Shown here in pieces: positions 1-8,926 of a DNA stretch of 10,236 nucleotides (positions are counted from its first letter, which is position 1; each line of letters starts with the position of its first letter). Position numbers and translations under genes: made by a program. The DNA is from Larix sibirica (taxonomy: Eukaryota; Streptophyta; Pinopsida; Pinales; Pinaceae): positions 1 through 10,236 of the forward strand of contig NWUY0304064059.1 of the NCBI GenBank assembly GCA_004151065.3. Direction: 5' to 3'. The notes under the pieces are model-generated. The model ran no database searches. It worked only from the letters and a program-made list of their open reading frames with translations, and was not told the DNA's origin.

Positions 1-1410
1 CTTACATATCCGTATCAAAGGTGATTGAATTACCAATATTATAACATTACTTATCTGTTACTATAAGAGAAAAGGGTGGTATGATTCCCATATTAGCTTT
101 ATTACTGTATCCATTATAATTGTATTACTACTATGTAGAGACTCTTTTTATTGAATACGTGTCATATGGGCCCCCCCATCTCTTTTTATTTTCACATTCC
201 ACAACTGACCAATCCTAGGTTAAGCTACCCCCCCATGGCACAGGGAGTTAACGTTGCCATATCCACGGGGTGAAACGGAAAGAGTCCCTCTTCTACTAGA
301 AACACCTTAATCTAAATAGGGATTTTTTTCTCAGTCTACCCCGATATCCCTTTTTGAATACTACCTCCGTTTTCGAGAATGACTAGTGGTTTTCAGCAGT
401 AAACTCAACAATATAACCCTCTATTGTATTCTCCACCCATAAATATATGGCATGAGTTACTTGATGATTTACCCACTGCAAGGCAAACGGAAATTCGGAG
501 TTATGGCGGGTGAATAATACTCTAGCTGTACTCACTGAGCGCTGATCGACAAATGTACATTAAAACAATGGTGTGCAGCAGTTTGCCAGTTGTGGGATAT
601 TTAGCTACGCCCGGAATTTGCTTGAAACCCTGCCACAAAGTTGCAGTTCATTAATTCGTGTCTCAACCGACCCTTCGTCCGTTACTCATGCACTCGGCAT
701 CCCTTTTGTTACACAAACCCTAATAAAATCTGCCCTGAGTCGAACAGATTTCTGGCATTAAAGATTGAATTATGTTGTTGAACTGGACGTGCAAAGATTC
801 GCTTTTCCCGCCGAGGTATTAATTTTGTTTTTCAAATATGGTGAAATCCCATATTAACGTGGGTGAATTACATTGAATGTGAATATACATCGCTTTTCCG
901 TAGAGATATCGATGATAAGTGAAGGAAGACTCGGGGTCCGTCGAGGGGCTTGGTCTTGGCACGCTGAGTTCGGTGATGCTTTAGTAAGTAAGTTTATTCT
1001 TCTGCCAACGATAATACTTTTATCCCACACGCATCGGAAACATAGAGTCAATCTGTTTCTAAGTGCTGTTCTCCACTGAGTATATCAATTATAAGCGAGG
1101 GGAGCCTAGCTCTCCTTGTGTGGTTTGGCATGGGTGCTTTACTTGGCAGTGCTTGGCTGTGGTTGAGGTACTTAGCGATGGTTTAGTTATTGGCTTGTGA
1201 TATGGCTAGCGGTCGCTTTTGGTGGCACATGGCCGAGGGCCAAGAAAACTTTTGTTACGTTTGGCAGCCCTTGTTTGAAATCCCACATGCGAAAGCTCCT
1301 TTGATAGACAATGCTTTTAGATGGCATGGGCGAAATACGCCCCCCCCTTACTCATTACCCCAAAAGAAGTTGTTTTCTCTTAATTAACTCTCACCAATTA
1401 AGAGTTCAGA
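1..1410. other. Gene-less stretch, no supported coding region
   Basis: I see no recognisable gene, tRNA or rRNA here. The open frames present (for example 573-761, 873-1079 and 1190-1387 on the plus strand, 854-1051 on the minus strand) are at most 68 codons. They overlap on opposite strands or lack a convincing start (the one at 573 begins with GTG), and their translations match no family I know. C-runs of seven to eight bases occur near 171, 226 and 1340. The composition, mixed and only mildly AT-rich, would suit plant mitochondrial intergenic DNA, but that is a judgement by eye. Confidence 0.55.
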
Positions 1411-1750
1411 ATGAAGGTATCAGTGAGCAGGTATAGTGTATCGGTGAGTAGGTATAGAGTTATGAGAATAGTTAGTATGCCCATCGTTCGGTAGGAATAG
1501 AGTTATCAATTGGTCTAGCAAGTATGTCCATCGGTATGTATAAAAGAAATATCCCGTTTGGTATGTATCTAGATGCCCGTCGGTAGGTAGATCGGAACTA
1601 CTAGTAGGTAGTTGGTATATAAAGATAGAAAAGTCTCCCCCTGTCCCTTCGATTTGCTATACCCTTCGGCCTGTCTACAATCCTATCGGTTCGTTACGTA
1701 TGGTTTCTAATTATGGGTAGGTATAGTGTTCCCAATCGGTATGTATATTC
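1411..1750. repeat. Degenerate short-repeat tract (ATCGGTA-type motif)
   Basis: A loose motif around ATCGGTA/TGTA recurs many times: near 1439, 1482, 1529, 1552, 1576, 1682 and 1732. It is often followed by GGTATAG or GTATGTA and preceded by CC. Spacing is irregular and most copies differ by several bases, so this reads as an old, eroded tandem or dispersed array, not a recent one. The only clear pair is the 21-bp duplication at 1418-1459. No coding or regulatory role can be assigned. Confidence 0.5.
1418..1459 (+). repeat. 21-bp tandem direct repeat, two copies
   Basis: Copy one is 1418-1438 and copy two 1439-1459, directly abutting. They agree at 18 of 21 positions. Both contain the core GTGAG followed by AGGTATAG. 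This is a local duplication inside the degenerate repeat tract; it has no associated gene. Confidence 0.85.
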
Positions 1751-3821
1751 TCCCCTTCGTTTCGATAACAGATTCCTCCTCCCGCTATTACATCCCATTT
1801 GTCTCTATAATATTAGTAGTAACGTTCAAACTGGTACCTCTCTCTGCAAATAAGGTAACCTTAGTATAAACCCCATCCGTCCATAGAATATCAGTACATT
1901 TTAACAGCTCCCTCTCCTCCATAATAATAACCGTTCCGCTAAATCATCCATAAGGTAACCGAGGGTATTAAATTCGTAGCTAGACTATATAGAAAGCCAG
2001 GGTACTGATCGCTCCTCCCGCTATTGCTCCTACTCCCGGTATTCATTAAATTAGAAATATAACCTGATGGCCATTCTGTGCATAGACTATCCCTATCTTC
2101 TCTTCAGTATCCGTGACTACTTAGGTATAAGTAAAATAACTACAGAGGTATCCGGAGTAGGTTATTACATATCTTCTCCGTACATATATCCTCGGTAGAA
2201 TCCCGCCAATGCAATTTCCCCCGATAAAGCCCGGAAAGTAAGGAATAACCTCAGAAAACATAGCTTTAAAAGGGGAAAGAGTAATTAATTCTTTCCGTAT
2301 TGTAGTAAGACTAAGGTTCGTAGCCCTACAAGCCAGCCATAAAGCCTTTCGTTACGGGCGGGTATGGTATTCCCTTCCAGTGATAGGAGCGAGGATGAAT
2401 GACCGTTAGCAAAAGAACTCCTTGTTGTGGCTTGAACGCGAGAAGATCCGGGCATTTCAAATATAAGGGTCGATATATCCAAAGATAACCCATTAACATC
2501 TCCTTCGCATGGGAGGGAAGTTGGAGTTCTAACAAGAACGATGAATTCCAAGGTGCCAGATCTACTGGGGCAAGTTGCTCTGGGAGTAAACCCACCCAAC
2601 TGAAGAAACGAACTCTCAGACATGTTAAGGGAGCACTGGTAATGGGCGGAGATAAAATTGATAGCTTTCTTAATAGTTTTAACACGCCTTTTTGAGTAAG
2701 GAAGTACCCTGAACTAGAGAAGGTATAACCTTACCTTCTAGCTATCTGGAAGAAACACTTGAAATAACCTCTGAGTTTACGACGTAAGGCCAGCTATGGA
2801 GTTACCTCTTTATCCTCTCTCTGGGTACCGAACTATTAAGGGTCCTGTCACTTCAAGGTATTAAGTCCGATATATGTTGTGTGGCCGAGGTCCTAAGTAG
2901 GTCTAAGGTCCGATAGATGTAGAAAGATATAACCTAACTTTGGTTTCCAATATATGTAGAAAGGGAGAACTGTAAATTGAAAAGGTTCTAATTTCAAGTT
3001 TCTTTTTCGGTTCTACTAAGTAGGGAAGGTAGCGATACCAGACCCCGATATAAAGCTTTCCCCTTGGCTTTACAGCGAGAGAGAAGGTAGAGCCCGAGCA
3101 AACACCCCACCTTATTGATGTAATTACGCTTTTTTCCCTACCCAAGGTCCACAGAAAGTGTCCAACATAGGCCCGATGTAGTCTATTGCGCCGACATAGA
3201 AAACCTTCCAAGGGAAAGAGGTCTTACCCAATGCCTGTATAATATGTGACATGCTAATAATGGGGCAGTCTAATGAATATTTAGTGGGGCTACGAACTCC
3301 ATTATTTCACTTTAATTGCATTCATTCAAGCTAGCAGATCTTACCATATGTACAGTAAAGACAATGACATACAGATCATCAAGATACATCAAAAACACGT
3401 ACACATGGGCATAAGAGTTCTCCATTGTATTAGTAGATTAAGCCTTACATAAAAAGTCATGCATAAAAATAATAACGGAGCATACTCTATAATTTCTCTC
3501 AGAACAATTCATAGCGAATAACTCTCGCACAACCCCTTTTAGATCAAAACTTTATCATAATACACCCCATGTTATTTATTGTACCTCTTACTGACCTTTA
3601 ACCTATGATATCTTCACCACTATGGAAGGAACCAGCAGCTGCTACTTGGGATTTATTTGACACTGGCTCATGAATCACTATAGTAACGGAGAGGATAAGA
3701 TAATATTTCTTTATTGGATAGTCGCTCTATAGGCAATAGGATTATAGCTCTATAGTAAATAAAAAACGAAGAATATAAATACAGATGTGAATTACGCAAA
3801 GCAAATAAAGTTGGATTATGC
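1751..3821. other. Gene-less stretch, only orphan open frames
   Basis: About 2 kb with no recognised gene. The longest open frames are on the minus strand. One of 112 codons has an ATG (2285-2623). An overlapping 119-codon frame (2326-2685) has only a GTG start. A third spans 2903-3211. None resembles a known protein, and two overlapping frames on one strand suggests chance openness. Small imperfect repeats are visible, such as the AAGGTAACC words near 1852 and 1952, the CTCCCGCTATT words near 1785 and 2025, and the TCCGATAGATG/TCCGATATATG words near 2866 and 2909. A possible reverse-transcriptase-like scrap on the minus strand at 3355-3402 is treated as a finding only. Confidence 0.5.
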
Positions 3822-4990
3822 TCTCAAGTTCAGTTGGAAGATGTTCATAAGCAGTATGTCATAAAGTTGGATAAATAAGTTATTCTGGAGAGGTGGATTA
3901 TTAATCCTAAATATATAAGAGCCTTGTATGGAGGCATGTTCAGGATCGCCGATTTGAAGAAGCATATTAATATTTTGGTGGCCTTAATGAGCCATCTATT
4001 CGGAAAGAAGTCAGCAAGGGGATTCCATGAGTCTTGGATTCCACTCAAGCATCATATTGTTGAGCATGGGAGTGTCTTAAACTGGAGCGATATTTTGTCC
4101 CATAAAATCATTCGCGTAGTTGAACTGTCAAAGAATTTAGTGGATAGTACTAGTCTGAATTTCTATATATCCTTGTATCTATTGGATGCATTTTTTTCTG
4201 GACACTTATTTCATGATCTTAAATGGAAGTGGGGCACTTCAGATGGATCGGTTCGTGCGTATTGTCATATACTGTTGGAGCACCGATACCAAATAGAGTA
4301 TCAGAGAATCTCTGATTTCTTCTTCGCTCCTTTGCAGTCTCTCATATTGTGCTCGGAAGCACCATGCATGTTACTACAGAGTGCGAGATATTTCTTGCAA
4401 GCTATTGGAGATTGGTATCTGACACCTGGACGTGTATACATTCAAACTTATGGCACCATGAATCTGCCTCACTTGCTACCCAATTATGCGCCATATCGGT
4501 TATTATTGCAAGAGATCATCTACCAAACTTACATGCATGGTGTAGTAGCTTTTTTGTAAAGAAAGAAGATAAGTTGTTGGCTTAAATCCCCTTTTACCAT
4601 TGGTTCGTATACAATGCTGGAATCGTGGGAACTGCCCTCTTTTAGGAGCTACTGCCGGAACTTAAGAGATTTAATGGGGGTAAGCACTTTCAGCATCGCT
4701 ATTACCTTTTTTTGGTCAGCCTAAAGGACTACTTTATTTTGGACAGCAGCTACCAACAGTCTTGGATCCTTTCAACTGCTTGGATTGAGGAACTACAACA
4801 GCCAGACTTCAGAGATGAGTGGAAGGGCTTGGTGAGCACTTAGACCATTCATTCTAGACCAACCCATGTGTTCTCTTTTAACCATCATCCTCTAGATACG
4901 GCCTTACCCTACTTATTGCCCAAACCACTTGCTTTAATAATCTTAGTGGGTAGCACTATTGATCTTGTCGGGCCGGGCTTTGAGATAACC
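3822..4990 (+). pseudogene. Broken gene of an uncharacterised plant repeat-associated protein
   Basis: The central part, 3879-4559, is one open frame in which about 211 codons follow the first possible start (a TTG at 3924; the first ATG in frame is at 3936). Upstream the same frame reads on through a TAA at 3876-3878 and shows plausible protein (VHKQYVIKL at about 3843-3869). Downstream the likely reading alternates: the +1-shifted frame gives KKEDKLLA up to a TAA near 4583, the first frame resumes as FTIGSY near 4600, then the shifted frame gives LLPELKRFNGGKHFQHRYY and on to DFRDEWKGL, with TAG codons near 4645 and 4840. Recognisable stretches are LMSHLFGK, HHIVEHGSVLNW, IGDWYLTPG and APYRLLLQEI. 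From memory these resemble a family of unnamed plant proteins often carried by repeats in large plant genomes; I cannot name a domain or a reaction. There is no signal peptide, membrane segment or catalytic motif I can identify. Stops and frame changes make a functional product unlikely. Alternative: a real chimeric mitochondrial ORF of about 207 codons starting at ATG 3936. Confidence 0.6.
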
Positions 4991-5825
4991 CTTCTTTTTG
5001 ATCTTGATCTTTCTTAGGAATAAACTTTTCATTATGCTGGACTGGATAGGACTTATTAATATTTATATTGCTCTTATTTATACCCACCCCTTACAATTCG
5101 ATTTTCTGCGACCCGGAATCTTATGTTTTGCGAATGGACTAGTCTTCAGAAACTTATATGGATATTATTATGACCCCACCTTCTTGTTCTATCTTCTTGA
5201 ACACCCCACCTATTCTTTGGCATTTTCTTATTATTTATCCCCCACCCTTCCCAACTAACTTGATGCCAGGTTTATTTGCCAATAGGAGAGCCAACAGTTG
5301 ATTATTCCCAGGAAGTAAGTGCCAATTGATTGTCGCCGAGAGATAGACGCCGGTTGACGATACCCGATAGAGAAACCCATTTCCCACCACCGGTATATGC
5401 CAGTAAGACCTAAATGATGCCAAGAGGTCACACCTTTGGTCATAGATAAGGAAGTGGTCATTGACAGGAAGGAGGTTGTCCCAATAGCCCCAGGATGTTG
5501 ATGATGCTTTATAGTGATTGATTAATAGCCCACATCTTCCCAAATATGCGTTATGCACATAGTACAATAGACGACTGACAGCCATACATAGCCTGTCATA
5601 GACAGAGAGAATATGCCATAGAGGCATATACAGAATAGCGTAGATAATACTATTAAAGTACAGGAACGCGTTAGCGTTAGAAGTTATACTGTAGTCATGC
5701 CCTGAGTCCTAGTCCAATCAACAAGTACTACGGGATTCATTCAACACGCTTTGCTTTGCTACGCTTTAACCTGGGATCAAACTAGGGAATATTTCATATT
5801 CAAGTTATAAATGAAAATATCGGAA
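4991..5825. other. Gene-less stretch with two orphan open frames
   Basis: Two open frames stand out: 4998-5258 on the plus strand (86 codons, rich in Leu, Phe and Tyr) and 5235-5627 on the minus strand (130 codons, starting with ATG). Neither resembles a known family. The plus frame could be the tail of the broken gene just upstream, since it is the same frame as that gene's main open stretch, but I see no similarity that proves this. No promoter, RNA gene or terminator is evident. Confidence 0.4.
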
Positions 5826-5862
5826 CTTACACTCTCCCTTTGGTCGAGCGAGCTTTCGCTTC
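5826..5862 (+). mobile_element. Diverged Bpu-like short mobile repeat
   Basis: This segment shares an exact 12-base core (CTCCCTTTGGTC, 5834-5845) with the three 31-bp repeats at 8696-8988. It continues with GAGCGAGC where those read AAGCAAGC, then TTTCGCTT where they read CTTTCCTT. Its left edge (CTTACA) is also similar to the others' CCTTGC. Differences are mostly A/G and C/T changes plus one small insertion, as expected for an older or different subfamily member. It lies in non-coding DNA, so its empty site cannot be inferred. Identity with the cycad mitochondrial Bpu family is from memory. Confidence 0.6.
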
Positions 5863-6220
5863 CAGACGCGCATTTTATGAAGGCACGAAGTGGGTTTGGA
5901 CAGGTTCGGAGACATGCAAGATGGGAAATTGAGTGCTCAGGTCCTTGCCCTTCTGTAGAACCATTGCAGTTCGTCACATTTATAAACTGTCCCTTCCTTT
6001 TACTTGCCATCTCTCCCGATTAAGATCACACGTTGTGTCTGGCATCAAGCAGCTATTGGTTCGAAGGGCCTCAAATGTCTAAGTTGCTTAGTAACGAAAA
6101 ACAAATTATATGCCCGATGATATTTCGTCCTTTTATTATTATAGTTGTGTCGTCCCTCCTAATTATAGTCCTTAAATAGATGCTTAAAGAGTTATAATCA
6201 AATAGTGTGTTTATTTACGT
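5863..6220. other. Gene-less stretch
   Basis: Nothing supportable is seen. Short open frames on both strands (5811-6023 plus and 5777-6010 minus) cross the diverged Bpu-like repeat and overlap each other almost completely, which argues against both being genes. Neither translation is recognised. Confidence 0.4.
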
Positions 6221-6260
6221 AATAAAACGGGATAAAACGGGATAAAACGGGATAAAACGG
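6221..6260 (+). repeat. 10-bp tandem repeat, four copies
   Basis: Four abutting copies of GATAAAACGG; the first (6221-6230) has A in place of the leading G, and the other three are identical. The array ends abruptly at GCGTAGCAGG. The near-perfect identity points to recent replication slippage in otherwise eroded sequence. Copy number is likely to vary between individuals. Confidence 0.9.
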
Positions 6261-6274
6261 GCGTAGCAGGACAC

Positions 6275-6295
6275 CAGACCGTAGTCAGGGGTCTG
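6275..6295. other. Small perfect hairpin
   Basis: CAGACC at 6275-6280 pairs with GGTCTG at 6290-6295 around a nine-base loop. It lies 15 bases after the 10-bp tandem array. No T-run follows and no gene ends here, so I do not call it a terminator. Confidence 0.4.
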
Positions 6296-6390
6296 TCTGT
6301 ATTGACTAAATGCAAGAGGGCAGTTAAAACAATTCAACGATCCAAGACTAACTGTTATTAGCTGTCAGCAGTCCTTCCGACTAATAAGGT

Positions 6391-6430
6391 TAAGTGCTGC
6401 TACTGTAAGGTAAGTGCTGATACTGTAAGG
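6391..6430 (+). repeat. 20-bp tandem direct repeat, two copies
   Basis: Copies at 6391-6410 and 6411-6430 differ at one position (C at 6400 versus A at 6420) and share the words TAAGTGCTG and TACTGTAAGG. A third, truncated start (TAAGG) follows at 6431. This is a recent slippage product, about 130 bases from the 10-bp array. Confidence 0.88.
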
Positions 6431-6440
6431 TAAGGGTAGG

Positions 6441-6849
6441 GTTGTTTCATCCCATCCAATCCCAATCCCGGGTCTATAGTTGTACCTCCCTAGGATTCAT
6501 TCATCCAAGTGGTATAGTCTAGGTCTATAGGTGTATAGGTTGTATGGTACACTAAAGATCAGAGTATAGGGTATAGGGAAAAAGGTTAATAGTAAGAGTG
6601 CTGTGATTAATAAAGCAAGTGTGATAAAGCATTTCCTAGCAATGTATGAAGGCCCGTCCAACAAGGCTCTCTCTTCTCTCATTGACCATTATCCAACCAT
6701 GTTTATTAATTTATTGCTGTATAGAATCAATCCGGTAGTTCCAACGATATCATATGATCATTTAGGTCTGGTGGGTGTTTAGGCTGCTGTATGGAATGAA
6801 TATATAACAGTTTTGCATGTTATTAGTCATATTATAATAAAAGACTGCC
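6441..6849. other. Gene-less stretch left of the LINE remnant
   Basis: It holds loose TATAGG/GTATAGG words around 6515-6580 and a duplicated GGTCTATAG (near 6471 and 6520), but no gene. I could not follow LINE reverse-transcriptase similarity leftward from 6850, so the LINE piece probably begins near there or its upstream part has decayed beyond recognition. A minus-strand frame at 6497-6682 (61 codons) is not recognised. Confidence 0.4.
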
Positions 6850-7380
6850 CTGATGAATTTATTTGGTTAGTGCTCAACAATAGGGTTATTACTTGGGACA
6901 ACTTGCAAAAGAGGGGCGTTGTAGCCCAAGTAGATGCCCTCTTTGTAAGTCTTGTGAGGAATCAGTCAGCCATTTGTTCCTTACTTGTGCTTATTTTATC
7001 AGGTCTGGAGAGAGCTAGGGGGGGGGTTATGTGGTAAGAGGCTAGAATGGAAAGTTAATACAATAGAGGGCTTAATGGATGGTCGAGGAATCAAGCTTTT
7101 AAGGAGTTTAAAGCATTGCCTGTCATTGTATTTTGGGGTCTGGTTTTATGGTAATGCTTGTATTTATGAAGATAGGTTTATCTTATCTTTGCAATATGCT
7201 TCCCGAAGTTCAAATATTTTCAAGTTTACCTCAGTTGCAGGCAGAAAAAGCTCCCAGGCCGTTGGTTGAGAAGGTTATATACTATATGTTCCCTAGCATT
7301 GGCTTGAGTTTTTTGTAAGCATTCCAAGAGTAGACAGGGGCTGGGAGTTGGCTTTATAAACCTAGTGAAGGCTGTAACCT
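6850..7380 (+). pseudogene. LINE (non-LTR retrotransposon) 3' remnant: zinc-binding domain and RNase H-like start
   Basis: The reading runs through several frames. At 6858-6914, FIWLVLNNRVITWDNLQKRG is the usual lead-in to the reverse-transcriptase zinc-binding domain (zf-RVT) of plant LINEs. After a frame change near 6914, the metal ligands follow as CPLC (Cys 6935 and 6944) and HLFLTC (His 6971, Cys 6986). Another change gives YQVWREL near 7000, then NQAFKEFKALPVIVFWG (7089-7139), then YGNACIYEDRF (about 7150), then LPQLQAEKAPRPLVEKVI (about 7220-7275), the linker before an RNase H-like domain, whose start (TGAGSWLY, about 7334) follows a stop at 7316-7318. At least four frame changes rule out function. 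The upstream endonuclease and reverse-transcriptase core are absent. The piece shares orientation with the gypsy element to its right but belongs to a different retroelement class. Confidence 0.8.
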
Positions 7381-7884
7381 GCTTGCAGATGACAGGATTT
7401 GGTTTAGCTTTCTATGCACACACTGAATAGCACCTGGATGAAGTAGTAACTTCATGGTGTTGTGTGGGGCAGGTATTGTGGGTGCTTGAGTGCGTGAAAA
7501 GCCATAGTTCTTGTTCCGTTGAGAATAAAGAAAGCGATCCTAGAAAGAAGGAGAACTAAACCCAAAGAAGGATAATAAAAAAGACCAGTAACTTAGGGTC
7601 TCTTAGGAAGAAAGGCAGAGATAATAAGACCTTCTTTCTTTAGTCTTCGTCCTTACAATGAAAAAATTGAAAGTTACGTGCATGCATAGATGCTGAGTGT
7701 TCGTAGTGTAATTATAATGAGTTTAAACTCTACTCTATGCCACCCGCATAAAAAATATACCGATATGTATTAGATGAGGGAGCCTCTACCTATATTATAG
7801 CTTTGTCATGTTGGCAAGCTACAGGTTATCCCAAGCCTGTGTCAGCTACCAGTCTGCTACTGGCTTTTTATAGAAGACCTAGCG
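7381..7884. other. Spacer between the LINE and gypsy remnants
   Basis: No gene is recognised. A 10-base inverted repeat, AGAAAGAAGG at 7542-7551 and CCTTCTTTCT at 7630-7639, encloses 78 bases that include a smaller AGACC/GGTCT pair. The purine-rich character (AAAGAAAG words) is common in plant mitochondrial spacers. No LTR, polypurine tract or primer-binding site could be identified, so the 5' end of the gypsy element is missing or unrecognisable. Confidence 0.4.
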
Positions 7885-7908
7885 AACCTTTTGGGATTCT
7901 TCCTCAGC

Positions 7909-8649
7909 CCTAACACATATCAGCAAAATCAACCAACTCAGAGTGAATCCAAGATGGTAGACTCTTTGGGGAAAAGGACAAGGTAGCTAGTCAAATGTTG
8001 GGGATGTAAAAGAGATCATTTGTATAGAGATTGTCCTTGTAGGGAAGACAGAATGATGAATATGCATAACATCCAAGAAGCAACTACAGTAGAAGATGTG
8101 GGAAGAAACATTCCAAGAATCTATGCAACCTTGGACAATTGACAAGCAAGTCATCAGTCCAACATGATCGTGGTTGAAGGTATAATTGCCAAGCAACCTA
8201 TTGCAATTGAAATTGAATTAGGAGCAAGTCATAGTTAAATTGCTCCTAATTTAGTACAAAGACTTAATATAAAGAGAAGTAAGCATGATAAATCATACTT
8301 GGTCTAGTTAGCTACTGGGAAAAAAAGGAAGGTCAATGAGATAGTAAAAGGCCGCCCATTAGATATGAATGGAGTCCATACTATTGCAGATCTGAACATA
8401 TTGTAACTTGGTTCTTATGATGTTCACATTGGAATGGACTGGTTAAATGCACATTATGATGTTATAGTTTTCCACAACAAGACTTTTACTTGTCTTTATG
8501 AATAAAGGAAGCAAATGACAGTGAAAGGCATTCCAATGCCTATTTATAAAAGGCAGATTACAGCTTTACGAGAAAAAAATGCTAAAAAGGTGTCAACTAT
8601 ATGCAGCCCATGTGGAAGAGTAAAAAAAAGAAAAAGGAAAAAGTCTTGA
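7909..8649 (+). pseudogene. Gypsy Gag 3' end and protease region
   Basis: One reading frame runs the whole length without a shift but is interrupted by stops at 7984, 8140, 8236, 8305, 8404 and 8503, ending at TGA 8647-8649. A Gln/Asn-rich stretch (NTYQQNQ) leads to a zinc knuckle, CWGCKRDHLYRDC, with ligands Cys 7996, Cys 8005, His 8017 and Cys 8032. Its spacing is C-x2-C-x3-H-x4-C, one residue shorter than the common CCHC form, though I recall such knuckles in some plant gypsy elements. The protease active-site region reads IEIELGASHS (8209-8235), where the catalytic Asp of the Asp-Thr/Ser/Pro-Gly triad is Glu. The later conserved GMDWL is intact at 8431-8445. Stops such as TGA 8140 and TAG 8305 fit CGA and CAG codons changed by C to T. 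Confidence 0.82.
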
Positions 8650-8695
8650 GTAATTTACAGTGTTGCAAGGGTTTGCAAATCTATTTGAGGATATA

Positions 8696-8726
8696 CCTTG
8701 CCCTCCCTTTGGTCAAGCAAGCCTTT
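8696..8726 (+). mobile_element. Bpu-like 31-bp mobile repeat, copy A
   Basis: It starts CCTTGCCCTCCCTTTGGTC and ends AAGCAAGCCTTT, identical to the other two units at 8927-8988. It interrupts the reverse-transcriptase lead-in exactly between the codons for Asp-Ile and the following Pro. Skipping it plus one extra C (8727) restores the reading FEDI-P-R-LPQ, so 32 bases were gained in all, shifting the frame. The CCTT edge corresponds to AAGG on the other strand, as in the cycad mitochondrial Bpu elements I recall (about 36 bp with AAGG terminal repeats). It encodes nothing; the mechanism of movement is unknown. Confidence 0.78.
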
Positions 8727-8926
8727 CCCAAGATTGCCACAAAAAAACATTGATTTTTCTATTGAATTGGTGCCTAGAGTTGCCCTAAGTTCTAAGACTA
8801 CATACAGAATGAGCATACCAGAGTTGAAGGAACTACGGGTGCAGTTATAATAATTGTTAATAGGTATAAACACCCAAGTGTTTCTCCTTAGGGAGCACCA
8901 GTACTTTTTATATAAGAAGGATGAAA

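Noticed and set aside
2285-2685. Two overlapping minus-strand open frames of 112 and 119 codons.
   Set aside because: They are in different frames of the same strand, one has only a GTG start, and neither translation is recognisable; chance openness is more likely.
5425-5445. CCTTTGGTC word near 5431, as in the Bpu-like core.
   Set aside because: Similarity stops after nine bases on both sides, so it is probably coincidence.
5760-5790. tRNA T-arm-like hairpin CCTGG-GATCAAA-CTAGG.
   Set aside because: The loop lacks the usual TTC start, and I found no acceptor, D or anticodon arm at the right distances upstream.
6055-6075. GGTTCGAAGG, similar to a tRNA T-loop.
   Set aside because: No five-base stem closes it and no cloverleaf can be drawn around it.
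6813-7318. The three overlapping plus-strand open frames as separate small genes.
   Set aside because: Together they form one LINE protein read through successive frame changes; none has its own supported start.
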